Below, piece after piece: positions 1 to 6,922 of a stretch of DNA of 9,452 bases (positions are counted from its first letter, which is position 1; every line of letters begins with the position of its first letter). Both the position numbers and the translations under genes were made by a program. The DNA is from Acidobacteriota bacterium (GTDB lineage Bacteria; Acidobacteriota; Polarisedimenticolia; J045), in assembly GCA_020350085.1 (NCBI GenBank), contig CP070706.1, positions 1,737,642 through 1,747,093 of the forward strand, written 5' to 3'. The notes beneath the pieces were generated by a model, which saw only the letters and a list, made by a program, of their open reading frames with translations, searched no databases and was not told the DNA's origin.

Positions 1-1
1 C

Positions 2-322
2 CTCGGACGACACGTCGCGATCAAGTTCCTGACCGAGGATCTGGCGGACGAGCCCGAGATCCTGGAGCGTTTCAAGCGCGAGGCGCGCACTGCGTCGTCC
101 CTGAATCACCCTCACATCTGCACCGTGCACGAGATCGGCGAGGGCGGGATGGGCGTCGTCTGGAAGGCCGAGGACACGCGCCTTCATCGCCACGTTGCCT
201 TGAAGTTCGTTTCCGAAGAAAGAGCACACGACGAGGCGATCGTCGAGCGTCACCTGCGCGAGGCGCGTGCCGCTTCGGCGCTGAACCATCCCCACATCTG
301 TGCGATCTACGACATCGGTGAG
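2..322 (+). repeat. Tandem diverged kinase N-lobe segments (2-142 and 182-322)
   Basis: Two 47-codon segments, offset by exactly 180 bases, align without gaps. By hand I count 28 of 47 identical residues, including the VA(I/L)K lysine, the REAR helix-C segment and LNHPHIC. A 13-residue glycine-rich-loop stretch (GGMGVVWKAEDTR) separates them. At about 60% identity they look like pieces of two paralogous kinases joined together rather than a recent copy of one. Confidence 0.8.
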
Positions 323-637
323 TGGGAAGGACGGCGGTTCATCGTCATGGAGCTGTTGGAGGGCCGGTCGCTGCAGCAGCAGATCGGCGGCGGGCCTATG
401 GCGATCGACACCGCGGTGGAGCTCGCGATCCAGATCGCCGACGCTCTCGACGCCGCCCACTCGAGGGGCATCATCCATCGGGACATCAAGACGGCGAACA
501 TCTTCGTCACGGAGCGCGGGCAGGCCAAGATGCTCGATTTCGGACTGGCTAAACTCGCTGCGGGCGCCCCGAGCCCCTCAAGCGCTGAGGAGCAGACGCG
601 CACGGCGCTCCAGATGACGGCTCCGGGCTCGGAGTAG
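2..637 (+). CDS. Serine/threonine protein kinase, 5'-partial, with duplicated N-lobe and premature amber stop
   Basis: This is the N-terminal part of a Hanks-type (PknB-like) Ser/Thr kinase that would phosphorylate proteins in the cytoplasm. The frame is open to the left edge, so the true start lies outside; a GTG at 125 is in frame but sits inside the domain and has no good ribosome binding site. Counting from the codon at 2, residues 1-47 are an N-lobe piece (VAIK lysine 8, helix-C Glu 27). They run directly into a glycine-rich loop (IGEGGMGVVWKAED, 45-58) and a second N-lobe piece (VALK Lys 68, Glu 87). Then come HRD (159-161, with Lys 163 and Asn 166) and DFG (179-181). A TAG at codon 212 stops the frame in the activation segment, one codon before GTVSYMSPEQ resumes in the same frame. 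I infer a broken gene whose remainder is at 644-2401; the kinase assignment is certain, the functional state is not. Confidence 0.85.
   Translation, partial: LGRHVAIKFLTEDLADEPEILERFKREARTASSLNHPHICTVHEIGEGGMGVVWKAEDTRLHRHVALKFVSEERAHDEAIVERHLREARAASALNHPHICAIYDIGEWEGRRFIVMELLEGRSLQQQIGGGPMAIDTAVELAIQIADALDAAHSRGIIHRDIKTANIFVTERGQAKMLDFGLAKLAAGAPSPSSAEEQTRTALQMTAPGSE
635..637 (+). other. In-frame TAG inside kinase activation segment
   Basis: The TAG lies between TAPGSE and GTVSYMSPEQ in one continuous frame (codons starting at 2, 635 and 644 are in phase). Related kinases usually read GT(V)xYMSPEQ here with a sense codon in front, often leucine, so one base change from TTG would explain it. 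GGAG at 631-634 precedes a GTG at 644 by nine bases, which could allow weak re-initiation. A sequencing or assembly error is also possible. Confidence 0.85.
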
Positions 638-643
638 GGCACG

Positions 644-2401
644 GTGTCGTACATGTCACCCGAGCAGGCCCTCGGCAAGCCGCTCGACGCGCGTACGGAT
701 ATCTTCTCGCTCGGCGTCGTGCTCTACGAGATGATCACCGGCTGTCGGGCCTTCGACGGTGACACGTCGGCCGCGGTCTTCGATGCGATCCTCAATCGGG
801 CGCCGACCGCGCCGGTCGAGCTCAACGCCCTCGTACCCGCGGAGCTCGAGCGCATCGTCAACAAGGCGCTCGAGAAAAACCCCGACCTTCGATACCAGAG
901 CGCTGCTGACTTCTGTGCCGATCTAAGACGATTCCGGCGAGATTCGTCGGCCGGCCGAACCGGGAGGGCTTCCCGCCCGAGTGCTGGCCGATCGCACTCG
1001 CGTTGGCTGCGGAACACGGGGGTCGCTATCGCGTCGATCGTTGCCGTGCTGGCGGCGGTCGCGTTGTGGCTCGCGGCCAATCGAGCCGTTTCAACCGAAA
1101 GCTCGAGTTCGACCGACGGTGCCGTCTTGCAGTCGATAGCGGCCTCCTCGGCGGGGCCGTCGATCGCCGTGCTGCCGTTCGAGAATGCGGGGGGCGATGA
1201 GGATCAGAAGTACTTCAGCGACGGATTGACCGAGGACATCATCACCGAGCTTTCCGGCTACCACGAGCTGTCCGTGATCGCTCACAGCTCGACACGTCAC
1301 TACACGGGATCCGACATCGATATCCGCAAGATCGGTGCCGAGCTCGGAGTCCGCTACGTGTTGCGAGGGAGCGTCCGCAGGGCCGGGCAGTGGATCAAGG
1401 TCGGCGTCCAGCTCTCCGATACGAGCGACAGTCGACTGGTATGGGGCACGAACTACGAGCGCGAGCTGACGGCGAGCAATCTGTTCGCACTCCAGGACGA
1501 GCTGACGCAGCAGGTCGTCAGCGCGATTGCCGATACCTACGGGGCTTTGGCTCGCGCTGAACTACCAAGCGCGAGGCGTAAGCCTCCCGCGAGTCTGGAC
1601 AGCTACGACTGCGTGCTGCGCGTCTACGCGTACCTGCAGAGTCATCTGCCGCAGAACCACCTGGCGGCTCGAGACTGCCTGGAACAGGTGATCGCTACGG
1701 ATCCGGACTACGCGGCAGGTCGGGCATGGCTCGCCTACTTGTATGCCGAGGAGTTCCATCACCGCTGGAACGAGCGGCCCGACGATTACGACGCGCTCGA
1801 CCGAGCGCTGGAGATGGCCACCGAGGCGGAGCGCCTCGACCCGGCGAGCCACGTGTCCCATGGCGCGTTGGCGCTCGCTCTCTTCTTCCGTGGCGAGACG
1901 GAACGCGCGCGCATAGAGTCCTATCGGACCATCGATCTAAGCCCAAACAATGCGCTGTGGTTGGGGCTGCTCGCGAACTATCTCGCCGCGCAAGAGGACT
2001 TCGAGCACGCTGTACCTATGTCGCGCAAGGCGCTCGCGCTCAGCCCGCATCCGCCGCGTTGGATCCACATGCCGGTCTTTCTCGAACACTATCGCCGAGG
2101 TGAATACGAGGAAGCGCTGCATCGGGCCAAGGAAATCGAACTGGAAGATTTTCGAACTCCGCTGTTCCTCGTGGCGACCTATGGGCAGCTCGGTCGCGTC
2201 GACGCGGTCGATACACTGCTCGATCAGATGCGTTCGCGCTGGCGGCAGCGGCTCGACCGTCCGCTCGTCGTGCGCGAGATTCGTCGAGAGCTGATCGAGC
2301 GAAACGTGTTCTCGCCCGGCGCTGCCGACCACCTCCTGGAAGGTCTGATGAAGGCGGGTTTCGAACCTGCCGCCGAATCGTCAGCGCCCCGAGTGCGATG
2401 A
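644..2401 (+). CDS. Kinase C-lobe, TM helix, TolB-like domain and TPR region (continuation of the broken kinase gene)
   Basis: In the same frame as the upstream kinase fragment, this part holds the rest of the kinase C-lobe (YMSPEQ at residues 3-8, DIFSLGVVLYEM at 19-30, ending near 98). A basic Ser/Arg linker and one TM helix (about 126-148) follow. Beyond it are a TolB/FlgO-like domain (about 172-305, with SIAVLPFEN and YVLRGSVRR) and a helical TPR-rich region (about 320-535). The C-terminus carries the REIRRELIERN...LLEGLMKAGFEP ending typical of this architecture. In this family the kinase is cytoplasmic and the TolB/TPR part is thought to be extracytoplasmic and sensory or scaffold-like. 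If translated alone from GTG 644 it would lack the ATP site, HRD and DFG, so it could not act as a kinase. I annotate it as the 3' half of one gene split by the TAG. Confidence 0.8.
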   Translation: MSYMSPEQALGKPLDARTDIFSLGVVLYEMITGCRAFDGDTSAAVFDAILNRAPTAPVELNALVPAELERIVNKALEKNPDLRYQSAADFCADLRRFRRDSSAGRTGRASRPSAGRSHSRWLRNTGVAIASIVAVLAAVALWLAANRAVSTESSSSTDGAVLQSIAASSAGPSIAVLPFENAGGDEDQKYFSDGLTEDIITELSGYHELSVIAHSSTRHYTGSDIDIRKIGAELGVRYVLRGSVRRAGQWIKVGVQLSDTSDSRLVWGTNYERELTASNLFALQDELTQQVVSAIADTYGALARAELPSARRKPPASLDSYDCVLRVYAYLQSHLPQNHLAARDCLEQVIATDPDYAAGRAWLAYLYAEEFHHRWNERPDDYDALDRALEMATEAERLDPASHVSHGALALALFFRGETERARIESYRTIDLSPNNALWLGLLANYLAAQEDFEHAVPMSRKALALSPHPPRWIHMPVFLEHYRRGEYEEALHRAKEIELEDFRTPLFLVATYGQLGRVDAVDTLLDQMRSRWRQRLDRPLVVREIRRELIERNVFSPGAADHLLEGLMKAGFEPAAESSAPRVR

Positions 2402-2473
2402 GAAGGCTGATCACTCGATTCTTGGAACGACTCTATGCAGAGCGAGTGCCGTGCGGTTACTCGCGGAAGTTTC

Positions 2474-2499
2474 TTGACAATGTGCTCGCGAAAGAGCAC
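2474..2499 (+). promoter_or_regulatory. Possible -35 box with overlapping inverted repeat upstream of the methyltransferase
   Basis: A perfect TTGACA (2474-2479) is followed by GTGCTC-gcgaaa-GAGCAC (arms 2482-2487 and 2494-2499). At normal spacing the -10 position (about 2497-2502) does not resemble TATAAT, so the promoter call is weak. The inverted repeat could be an operator in the spacer, or a hairpin just upstream of the ribosome binding site at 2507-2515. It has no trailing T-run, so it is not a standard terminator. Confidence 0.3.
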
Positions 2500-2521
2500 C
2501 AGATGCAAGGGAGGGTTGGAG

Positions 2522-3589
2522 ATGAGCGAACTCGACATGCAGAAGGTGGAGCAGCTTTACGGGGAGCTTTTCGGTAAGGTCGAAGGCGCCATGACGTGTG
2601 CTCTCGGGCAACTAGGGGACAAGCTGGGGTTGTACCGCGCGCTGGCTGACTCAGGTCCGTCGACGAGCAAAGAGATCGCCAGCGCGACGGAGCTCGACGA
2701 GCGCTGGGTGCGGGAGTGGCTCCGGCAGCAAGCCGCTGCGGGCATCCTGCAGTACGAGCACGACCGCTTCAGCCTGACGCCGGAGGCCGAGGAGGTTTTT
2801 GCACGCGAGGAGAGCCCGCTGTTCGGCGCGGGGATTCTCGACTCGGTAATGGGTCTGATGCAAACCGTGGACCGTCTCGAGGAGTCGTTTCGTAGCGGTG
2901 TTGGTGAGCCGTACGACAGCTTCGGCAAGCAGACCGCCGTCGGCATCGAACGCACGTTCCGCCCCTTTTTCCGCTCGCGCCTGATCCCGGAAGTGCTGCC
3001 CGTGCTCGACGGGGTCGTCGCCAAGCTCGAAGCCGGTGCAAAGGTCGCCGACGTCGGCTGCGGTGCCGCCGTCGCGCTCGTGGAGATGTCCAAGGCGTTT
3101 CCGAATTCGGAGTTTCACGGCTACGACAACTCGCGTCGGGCCCTCGCGCGGGCGAAAGTCAATCACACTGAGGCGGGAACGAGGAATCTGAAGATCCACG
3201 ACACGACCCACGAGCGGCTGTCCGAAGACGAGACGTTCGATCTGATCACGACCTTCGACTGCATCCACGACATGACACACCCGGCCGAGACCATCAGCGC
3301 GATCCGCAGATCGCTCAAGCCGGACGGCACGTGGTTCGTGGCCGACATCAGGGGCTACCCAACCTTCGCCGAAAACCTCGCCTCACAGCCGTTCGCCGGG
3401 ATGCTCTACGGGTTCTCCGTCATCTGCTGCATGCGTTCAGCCCTCGCGGTACCGGGAGGGGCTGGCCTGGGTACGCTGGGCTTTCCGGAGAGTGAGGCGC
3501 GCAAGATGGCGGAGGAGGCCGGCTTCACGCGATTCCGTAAGCACGACTTCCAAAACCCGCTGAACGACTACTACGAGATCAGGCCCTGA
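2522..3589 (+). CDS. Class I SAM-dependent methyltransferase with N-terminal winged helix (Rv2258c-like)
   Basis: The 355-residue protein is predicted to transfer a methyl group from S-adenosylmethionine to an unknown acceptor in the cytoplasm. Residues ~15-95 form a helical winged-helix-type domain (GDKLGLYRALADSGP, then a WVREWLRQQAAAGIL helix), as in Rv2258c-type enzymes where it helps dimerise and cap the active site. Motif I is VADVGCGAAVALVEMSKAFP (175-194), with an acidic residue after it in HGYDNS (199-204). FDCIHDMTHP (245-254) and IRRSLKPDGTWFVAD (261-275) are the usual post-II and III motifs. I chose the ATG at 2522 because AAGGGAGGG (2507-2515) lies six bases upstream; an in-frame ATG at 2435 would add 29 residues without homology. 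It starts 120 bases after the kinase-TPR gene and appears to be its own unit. The acceptor cannot be inferred. Confidence 0.9.
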   Translation: MSELDMQKVEQLYGELFGKVEGAMTCALGQLGDKLGLYRALADSGPSTSKEIASATELDERWVREWLRQQAAAGILQYEHDRFSLTPEAEEVFAREESPLFGAGILDSVMGLMQTVDRLEESFRSGVGEPYDSFGKQTAVGIERTFRPFFRSRLIPEVLPVLDGVVAKLEAGAKVADVGCGAAVALVEMSKAFPNSEFHGYDNSRRALARAKVNHTEAGTRNLKIHDTTHERLSEDETFDLITTFDCIHDMTHPAETISAIRRSLKPDGTWFVADIRGYPTFAENLASQPFAGMLYGFSVICCMRSALAVPGGAGLGTLGFPESEARKMAEEAGFTRFRKHDFQNPLNDYYEIRP

Positions 3590-3610
3590 CGACGAGTCAG
3601 CCCGTCGGGC
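3586..3610 (+). terminator. Two small stem-loops at the methyltransferase stop codon
   Basis: CTGAC-gacga-GTCAG (3586-3600) overlaps the TGA stop and is followed at once by GCCC-gtc-GGGC (3600-3610). No T-run follows, so intrinsic termination is doubtful. They may act in transcript 3'-end protection or mean nothing. Confidence 0.25.
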
Positions 3611-3855
3611 AGGGCGGTATCGAGGTGGGCGACGACGGCGCATAGGAAGTATGAGCTCAGCTTCAGCTCAGCGTCCGAGTATGGATTCCCTGTCAAGTCT
3701 CTCGGGGCCCTCGCGAGGGGGGAGGAGCGGCTTCAAGCGAGGAGATTCGGCAGCTATCAGGGAGCGCAAACCGCCGCGAAGTCGGCGCGGCCGGGCGCAG
3801 GGGTTCCGCGCCGACGCGCGCGCTGCGTCGGGTGGGGCCAGCTCGGCCGAGTCGC
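3611..3855. other. Intergenic stretch with no convincing gene
   Basis: Open frames here give Arg/Ser/Ala-rich low-complexity translations expected from GC-rich non-coding DNA. Visible structure is limited to a direct repeat of GCTCAGC (around 3655-3672) and a perfect 12-base palindrome CCCTCGCGAGGG (3708-3719). I assign no function. Confidence 0.5.
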
Positions 3856-4131
3856 TCACGCTGTGAGGTGTGGCAGGGAGCTGTCATTTTCGGACGGATG
3901 TGGTCGCGCCAAAGGTCGGTGATACATGCCCGTAGGCTCAAGGACAATGTGACATTCTCCCGGCTGCTGCCTGAGGTACTTCACGAGCCGATCGTGGTCC
4001 TGACGATGATTGGCGACCTTGAATCGCCTTCGTTTCCCATCCGGCGTCTCCACGAGCACCGTGTTCCAGGCCTTGGCGACATCAATCGCCACGAATGTCT
4101 TGCTGGGCGTAGACTTTCGGCGAGCAGTCAT
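3856..4131 (-). pseudogene. IS110-family transposase, N-terminal fragment
   Basis: This is the first part of an IS110-type transposase, the family with a RuvC-like DEDD catalytic domain. The 91-residue frame contains FVAIDVAK (first catalytic Asp, residue 16) and HIVLEPTGMYHRPLA (Glu at 65), matching the family up to about residue 75. The last 16 residues (from RPHPSEND on) do not match, placing the truncation near 3906. Full transposases are roughly 300-400 residues, so the rest of the RuvC domain with its last two Asp residues and the C-terminal serine-recombinase-like domain are missing. I chose the ATG at 4131 because AAGGAGG (4147-4141) lies nine bases upstream; an ATG at 4167 is also in frame. 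It cannot encode an active enzyme. Confidence 0.85.
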
Positions 4132-4142
4132 CGTCGGCTTCC

Positions 4143-4170
4143 TCCTTGGCTGTTTGGCGACTTCCAAGGA
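4143..4170 (-). promoter_or_regulatory. Hairpin masking the ribosome binding site of the IS110 transposase fragment
   Basis: On the minus strand TCCTTGG (4170-4164) can pair with CCAAGGA (4149-4143) across a 14-base loop. The downstream arm overlaps five of the seven bases of the AAGGAGG ribosome binding site (4147-4141). Such structures in insertion sequences keep read-through transcripts from outside promoters from being translated. The pairing is seen in the sequence; the role is inferred. Confidence 0.4.
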
Positions 4171-4205
4171 TGGATTCGCCGACGGTGGCTGCCAACTAGG
4201 TTAGG

Positions 4206-4520
4206 TACTACGGCCCCGAATTCGTTTCGCGGGTGCTCGATCACTGGGCGTGGTCGCGCCGGGTGAAGCAACACTTCATCAGCCCCGGCAAACCAGTCGA
4301 AAACGCCTACATCGAGAGTTTCAATAGCCTGCTGCGAAAAGAGTGCCTCAACGGGCATTGGTTCGAGACGATGGACGACGCGAAGCTGTCTATCGAGAGG
4401 TGGCGTCGGGACTACAATCAGCACCGGCCCCACGGGTCGCTCAACGATGAGACGCCTCAGGAATTCCTGAGCCGTCTGGTCGTCGAGCAAGGAGTTCACG
4501 AAGCGGAGATCCTCACCTAG
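4206..4520 (+). pseudogene. IS3-family transposase (OrfB), C-terminal fragment
   Basis: This is the last ~104 codons of an IS3-type DDE transposase. Recognisable are GPEFVSRVLDHWAW, ISPGKPVENAYIESFNSLLR (with the catalytic Glu in YIESFN), KECLNGHWF, WRRDYNQHRPHGSL and TPQEFL. The family normally reads DNGPEF at the start of this piece, the Asp being the second catalytic residue. Here the two codons are TAC TAC, so the Asp is lost and homology begins right at the break. A TAG at 4197-4199 closes the frame just upstream. An in-frame GTG at 4233 exists, but any product would be dead. The sequence after the stop (about 4521-4555) may hold a degraded right end of the element. Confidence 0.9.
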
Positions 4521-5035
4521 CCGTTGGTCCTAAATCGAGGGCATCTCCACTCGCCGAGGCAAGAAGATCGAACCCTGATCAGAAGTTACTGATCGCGGTC
4601 AGAGCCGTCCCACGCGTCGGTGAGATTCCGACCGATCTGCTCCGTGGGCAGCGAGCGTGGGTCGACAGTCAGCTCGGGCGACCCGCTTTCTCCTGAGGAA
4701 CGTCGCGATATGATACGCTTTCTCACGAGCTTGCAGCGTCTTCTGAGCGACTCATCGCGCCGGAGAAATATCGAGAGGATGCCGGGTGAATCCCATGGCG
4801 AAAGCGTCGAAAGCATGACCGGCATCGATGCGTCGCTGCTCGACATGGAATCGTTGCTCAACTTGAAATACGAGTTCGAGCGGGGAGACAGTCCCACCGT
4901 GCGCTGCGTCGACAGGTTCAACCGCCTCAACCGTGACGTCACTCCTGCTCGGCGCGGCGTATGATGCAAGCGATCTCAGCGGCGAGATCGAGACCGATAA
5001 CCGAGGATTCAAGGCCTTCGTGAGGGGTCGTTCTG
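4521..5035. other. Unassigned DNA between the IS3 remnant and the outer membrane protein gene
   Basis: About 500 bases without a recognisable gene. A 114-codon plus-strand frame (4620-4964, ATG) has a fairly natural composition in two places, LSPEERRDMIRFLTSLQ and MTGIDASLLDMESLLNLKYE. The first resembles the final helix of c-type cytochrome domains, but there is no CxxCH and no good ribosome binding site. It may be a decayed gene or chance. CTGATC motifs recur around 4576-4596. The promoter of the downstream gene should lie in the right end of this stretch, but I see no clear -35/-10 pair. Confidence 0.35.
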
Positions 5036-6340
5036 ATGTGTGAGGCAGCTCCCGCAGAGGTACATCACCACGCCACGAGAAGCATGGAGCAGCGGCCACA
5101 GAAGGGCCCGGTCTTGCCGTTGCTGTCCTGCCTCTTGACGAGCCACCAGCCACTCCTTCTCGTCCTCGCCTTGGGCACGCTGCACGTGAGCCTCCTCTGC
5201 GTCGCGGCGGAACCTCAGCAGGACGATCCGGCCGTCGAGGAGCCTCAGGCGCCTCGCTCCGACGAATCCGACACGACACAGGACGAAAAGCAGAAGGCAG
5301 CCAGCGAGGGGGGTGGCTACGGCATCCTTCCCATTCCCGTGTTCATCACCGAGCCGGCCATCGGTGAGGGCTTCGGCATCGTCCTCGCCCTCTTCCATCC
5401 CACCAAGGACGGCGCCCAGCACGAGACGCTACAGGCAACCACCCCCAAAGCGATCAGCGACACGAGATCCGAGCAGAAACCTCCGCCCGTCGTAAGCGGA
5501 GTGTTCGGGGCCTACACCAGCAACGGAACGTGGGCCGCGGGGATCGGGCACTTGAACAACTTTCGCCGCGACACCATCCGCTACGCCGGGGCATTGGCCG
5601 CGGCGGATGTCTCCTCCGAGTTCTATGTCGGCGGGAACCCTTTCGGCTTCAGGCTCGAGGGCTACCTCACCTATCAGGATCTGCGATTCCGTCTTGGTCG
5701 GAGCAAGGTCTTTCTGGGCGGCTCGCTCATGTTCCTCGACGCGATCAACGCCTTCGATGTCGACCTCGGCGGCGACGTACCCGCCACGATACTGGAATCC
5801 GATTTCCAAAACGCCGGCCTTGCAGTCCAGCTCATGTACGAGGGTCGCGACAGTCTGACCATGCCGTCCCGTGGGCAGCTCTTCGCGTTTGGACTGTGGC
5901 GGTACGACGAGGCGTTGGGGGGCGACTTCGACTACTGGAACACGACCCTGAAGGCGCTTTCGTTTCACCCTCTGCACGAACGCTTCGTACTAGGTCTCAG
6001 GCTCGATGTCACAGCGATCGACGGCGACCCGCCCTTCTTTGGCTATCCGTGGGTCAAACTCCGCGGCATTCCCGCTCTGCGCTACCAGGACGAACTGGTC
6101 GGAGCTTTCGAGCTCGAGGGGCGATACCAGGTCGCGGAACGATGGTCGCTGCTCGGCTTCGTCGGAGCCGGGTTCACGTCAGGCGATCTGACGTTTAGCG
6201 ACGAAGACGCCGACATCGACAACTTCGGTGTCGGTGCACGATTCATGGCGCTCCGGTCGCAGAATGTCTGGGTCGGCCTCGACTTCGCGAAGGGACCTGA
6301 GGACTGGGCCTGGTACATCCAGCTGAACCACCCGTGGTAG
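5036..6340 (+). CDS. BamA/TamA-like (D15-type) outer membrane beta-barrel protein
   Basis: A 434-residue predicted outer membrane protein. A long hydrophobic export signal (about 38-57, ending near LLCVAA) is followed by an acidic Glu/Asp/Gln linker (58-92) and then ILPIPVFITEPAIGEGFGIVLALF (97-120), the usual first barrel strand of this group. Repeated alternating, aromatic-rich strands follow, such as GAYTSNGTWAAGIGHLNNF, the LMYEGRD...PSRGQLF motif of D15 barrels, LRGIPALRYQDE, and the final WVGLDFAKGPEDWAWYIQL ending in an aromatic Trp. No POTRA domains are visible, so it is unlikely to be BamA itself. The ATG at 5036 has GAGGGG (5022-5027) eight bases upstream; an ATG at 5084 (after GAGAAG) would give a more normal signal peptide. 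The transported or bound substrate is unknown. It is flanked by non-coding DNA and appears monocistronic. Confidence 0.85.
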   Translation: MCEAAPAEVHHHATRSMEQRPQKGPVLPLLSCLLTSHQPLLLVLALGTLHVSLLCVAAEPQQDDPAVEEPQAPRSDESDTTQDEKQKAASEGGGYGILPIPVFITEPAIGEGFGIVLALFHPTKDGAQHETLQATTPKAISDTRSEQKPPPVVSGVFGAYTSNGTWAAGIGHLNNFRRDTIRYAGALAAADVSSEFYVGGNPFGFRLEGYLTYQDLRFRLGRSKVFLGGSLMFLDAINAFDVDLGGDVPATILESDFQNAGLAVQLMYEGRDSLTMPSRGQLFAFGLWRYDEALGGDFDYWNTTLKALSFHPLHERFVLGLRLDVTAIDGDPPFFGYPWVKLRGIPALRYQDELVGAFELEGRYQVAERWSLLGFVGAGFTSGDLTFSDEDADIDNFGVGARFMALRSQNVWVGLDFAKGPEDWAWYIQLNHPW

Positions 6341-6922
6341 CCCCTTCTGTCTTGCTCGTCTGATCGTTTTCGGGCGTGTATCTGCCTTGTGCGTCTTCAG
6401 AAGCTCGTCCGCAGATCCGCGACCTTCACGCGTGCTCGCCGCCATGGTGTTGCGGTGAGAGTGCTTCACGCTCAACGGGCCCGATCGGAAGGCTCTCGCC
6501 GAGCCTGAGCTACCGTCGTGGTCATCGCGCGGCCGCGAGCCACTCCTGATAGCCGGTCGGAGGAGAATCGACAGAGCGATTTCGCTCACGCTCCGCGAGC
6601 TGCTGTTCAAGAGCTTCTTGCCGACTGCGAGAACGTGACGTCTTGTCCGGACGTTCTTTCGGAGACGACAGCGGATCCATCTGACGCGAAAGTCGCCTTC
6701 GTACACGGAAGACATCGATCGTTCTGTGAAAAATGTACTCGCGTGCTTCGATGGCTGCGTCGTGCCGGGAGATCTTATCGTTCTGGATGATGAGGTGTGG
6801 AAGTGCTAACCGGGAATCAAGCATGCCGTGATAAAGTCCGACGACACACCCGAGCGACTGATGGTCTCCACCCGGTATCAGCGCGCAAGCGCGCGATGGC
6901 CGCGAGTGCAGCGGGAGGTCTC
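6341..6922. other. Long stretch without a convincing gene, upstream of the sulfatase-like remnant
   Basis: Neither strand gives a translation that resembles a known family. A plus-strand frame at 6518-6790 is Arg/Ser-rich with no ribosome binding site. A short frame ending EDIDRSVKNVLACFDG (near 6707-6755) looks more protein-like but is closed by stops and unrecognised. No clear terminator follows the outer membrane protein stop at 6340. The frame of the sulfatase-like gene extends upstream to a GTG at 6797, but that part looks non-coding. Confidence 0.4.

Noticed and set aside
2651..3280. A 209-codon minus-strand open frame inside the methyltransferase
   Set aside because: It is the complement of a well-supported methyltransferase and has no family-like motifs or ribosome binding site.
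3708..3719. Perfect palindrome CCCTCGCGAGGG
   Set aside because: Short GC-rich palindromes are common at this base composition, and no promoter or second copy is visible nearby.
3651..3866. A 71-codon plus-strand frame after the methyltransferase
   Set aside because: The composition is Arg/Ser/Ala low complexity, it lacks a ribosome binding site and it runs into the IS110 remnant.
3870..3905. TCCGAAAATGACAG-like sequence on the minus strand, reminiscent of insertion sequence ends
   Set aside because: No matching inverted end or target duplication is visible and the family cannot be named from memory with confidence.
3900..4260. 11-base direct repeat GTGGTCGCGCC at 3900-3910 and 4250-4260, the first at the IS110 truncation point
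   Set aside because: In about 9.4 kb of GC-rich DNA roughly ten 11-base repeats are expected by chance. Flanking bases do not match, and the second copy is inside normal IS3 coding sequence.
6518..6790. A 90-codon plus-strand frame before the sulfatase remnant
   Set aside because: No good ribosome binding site, Arg-rich low-complexity sequence and no recognisable motif.
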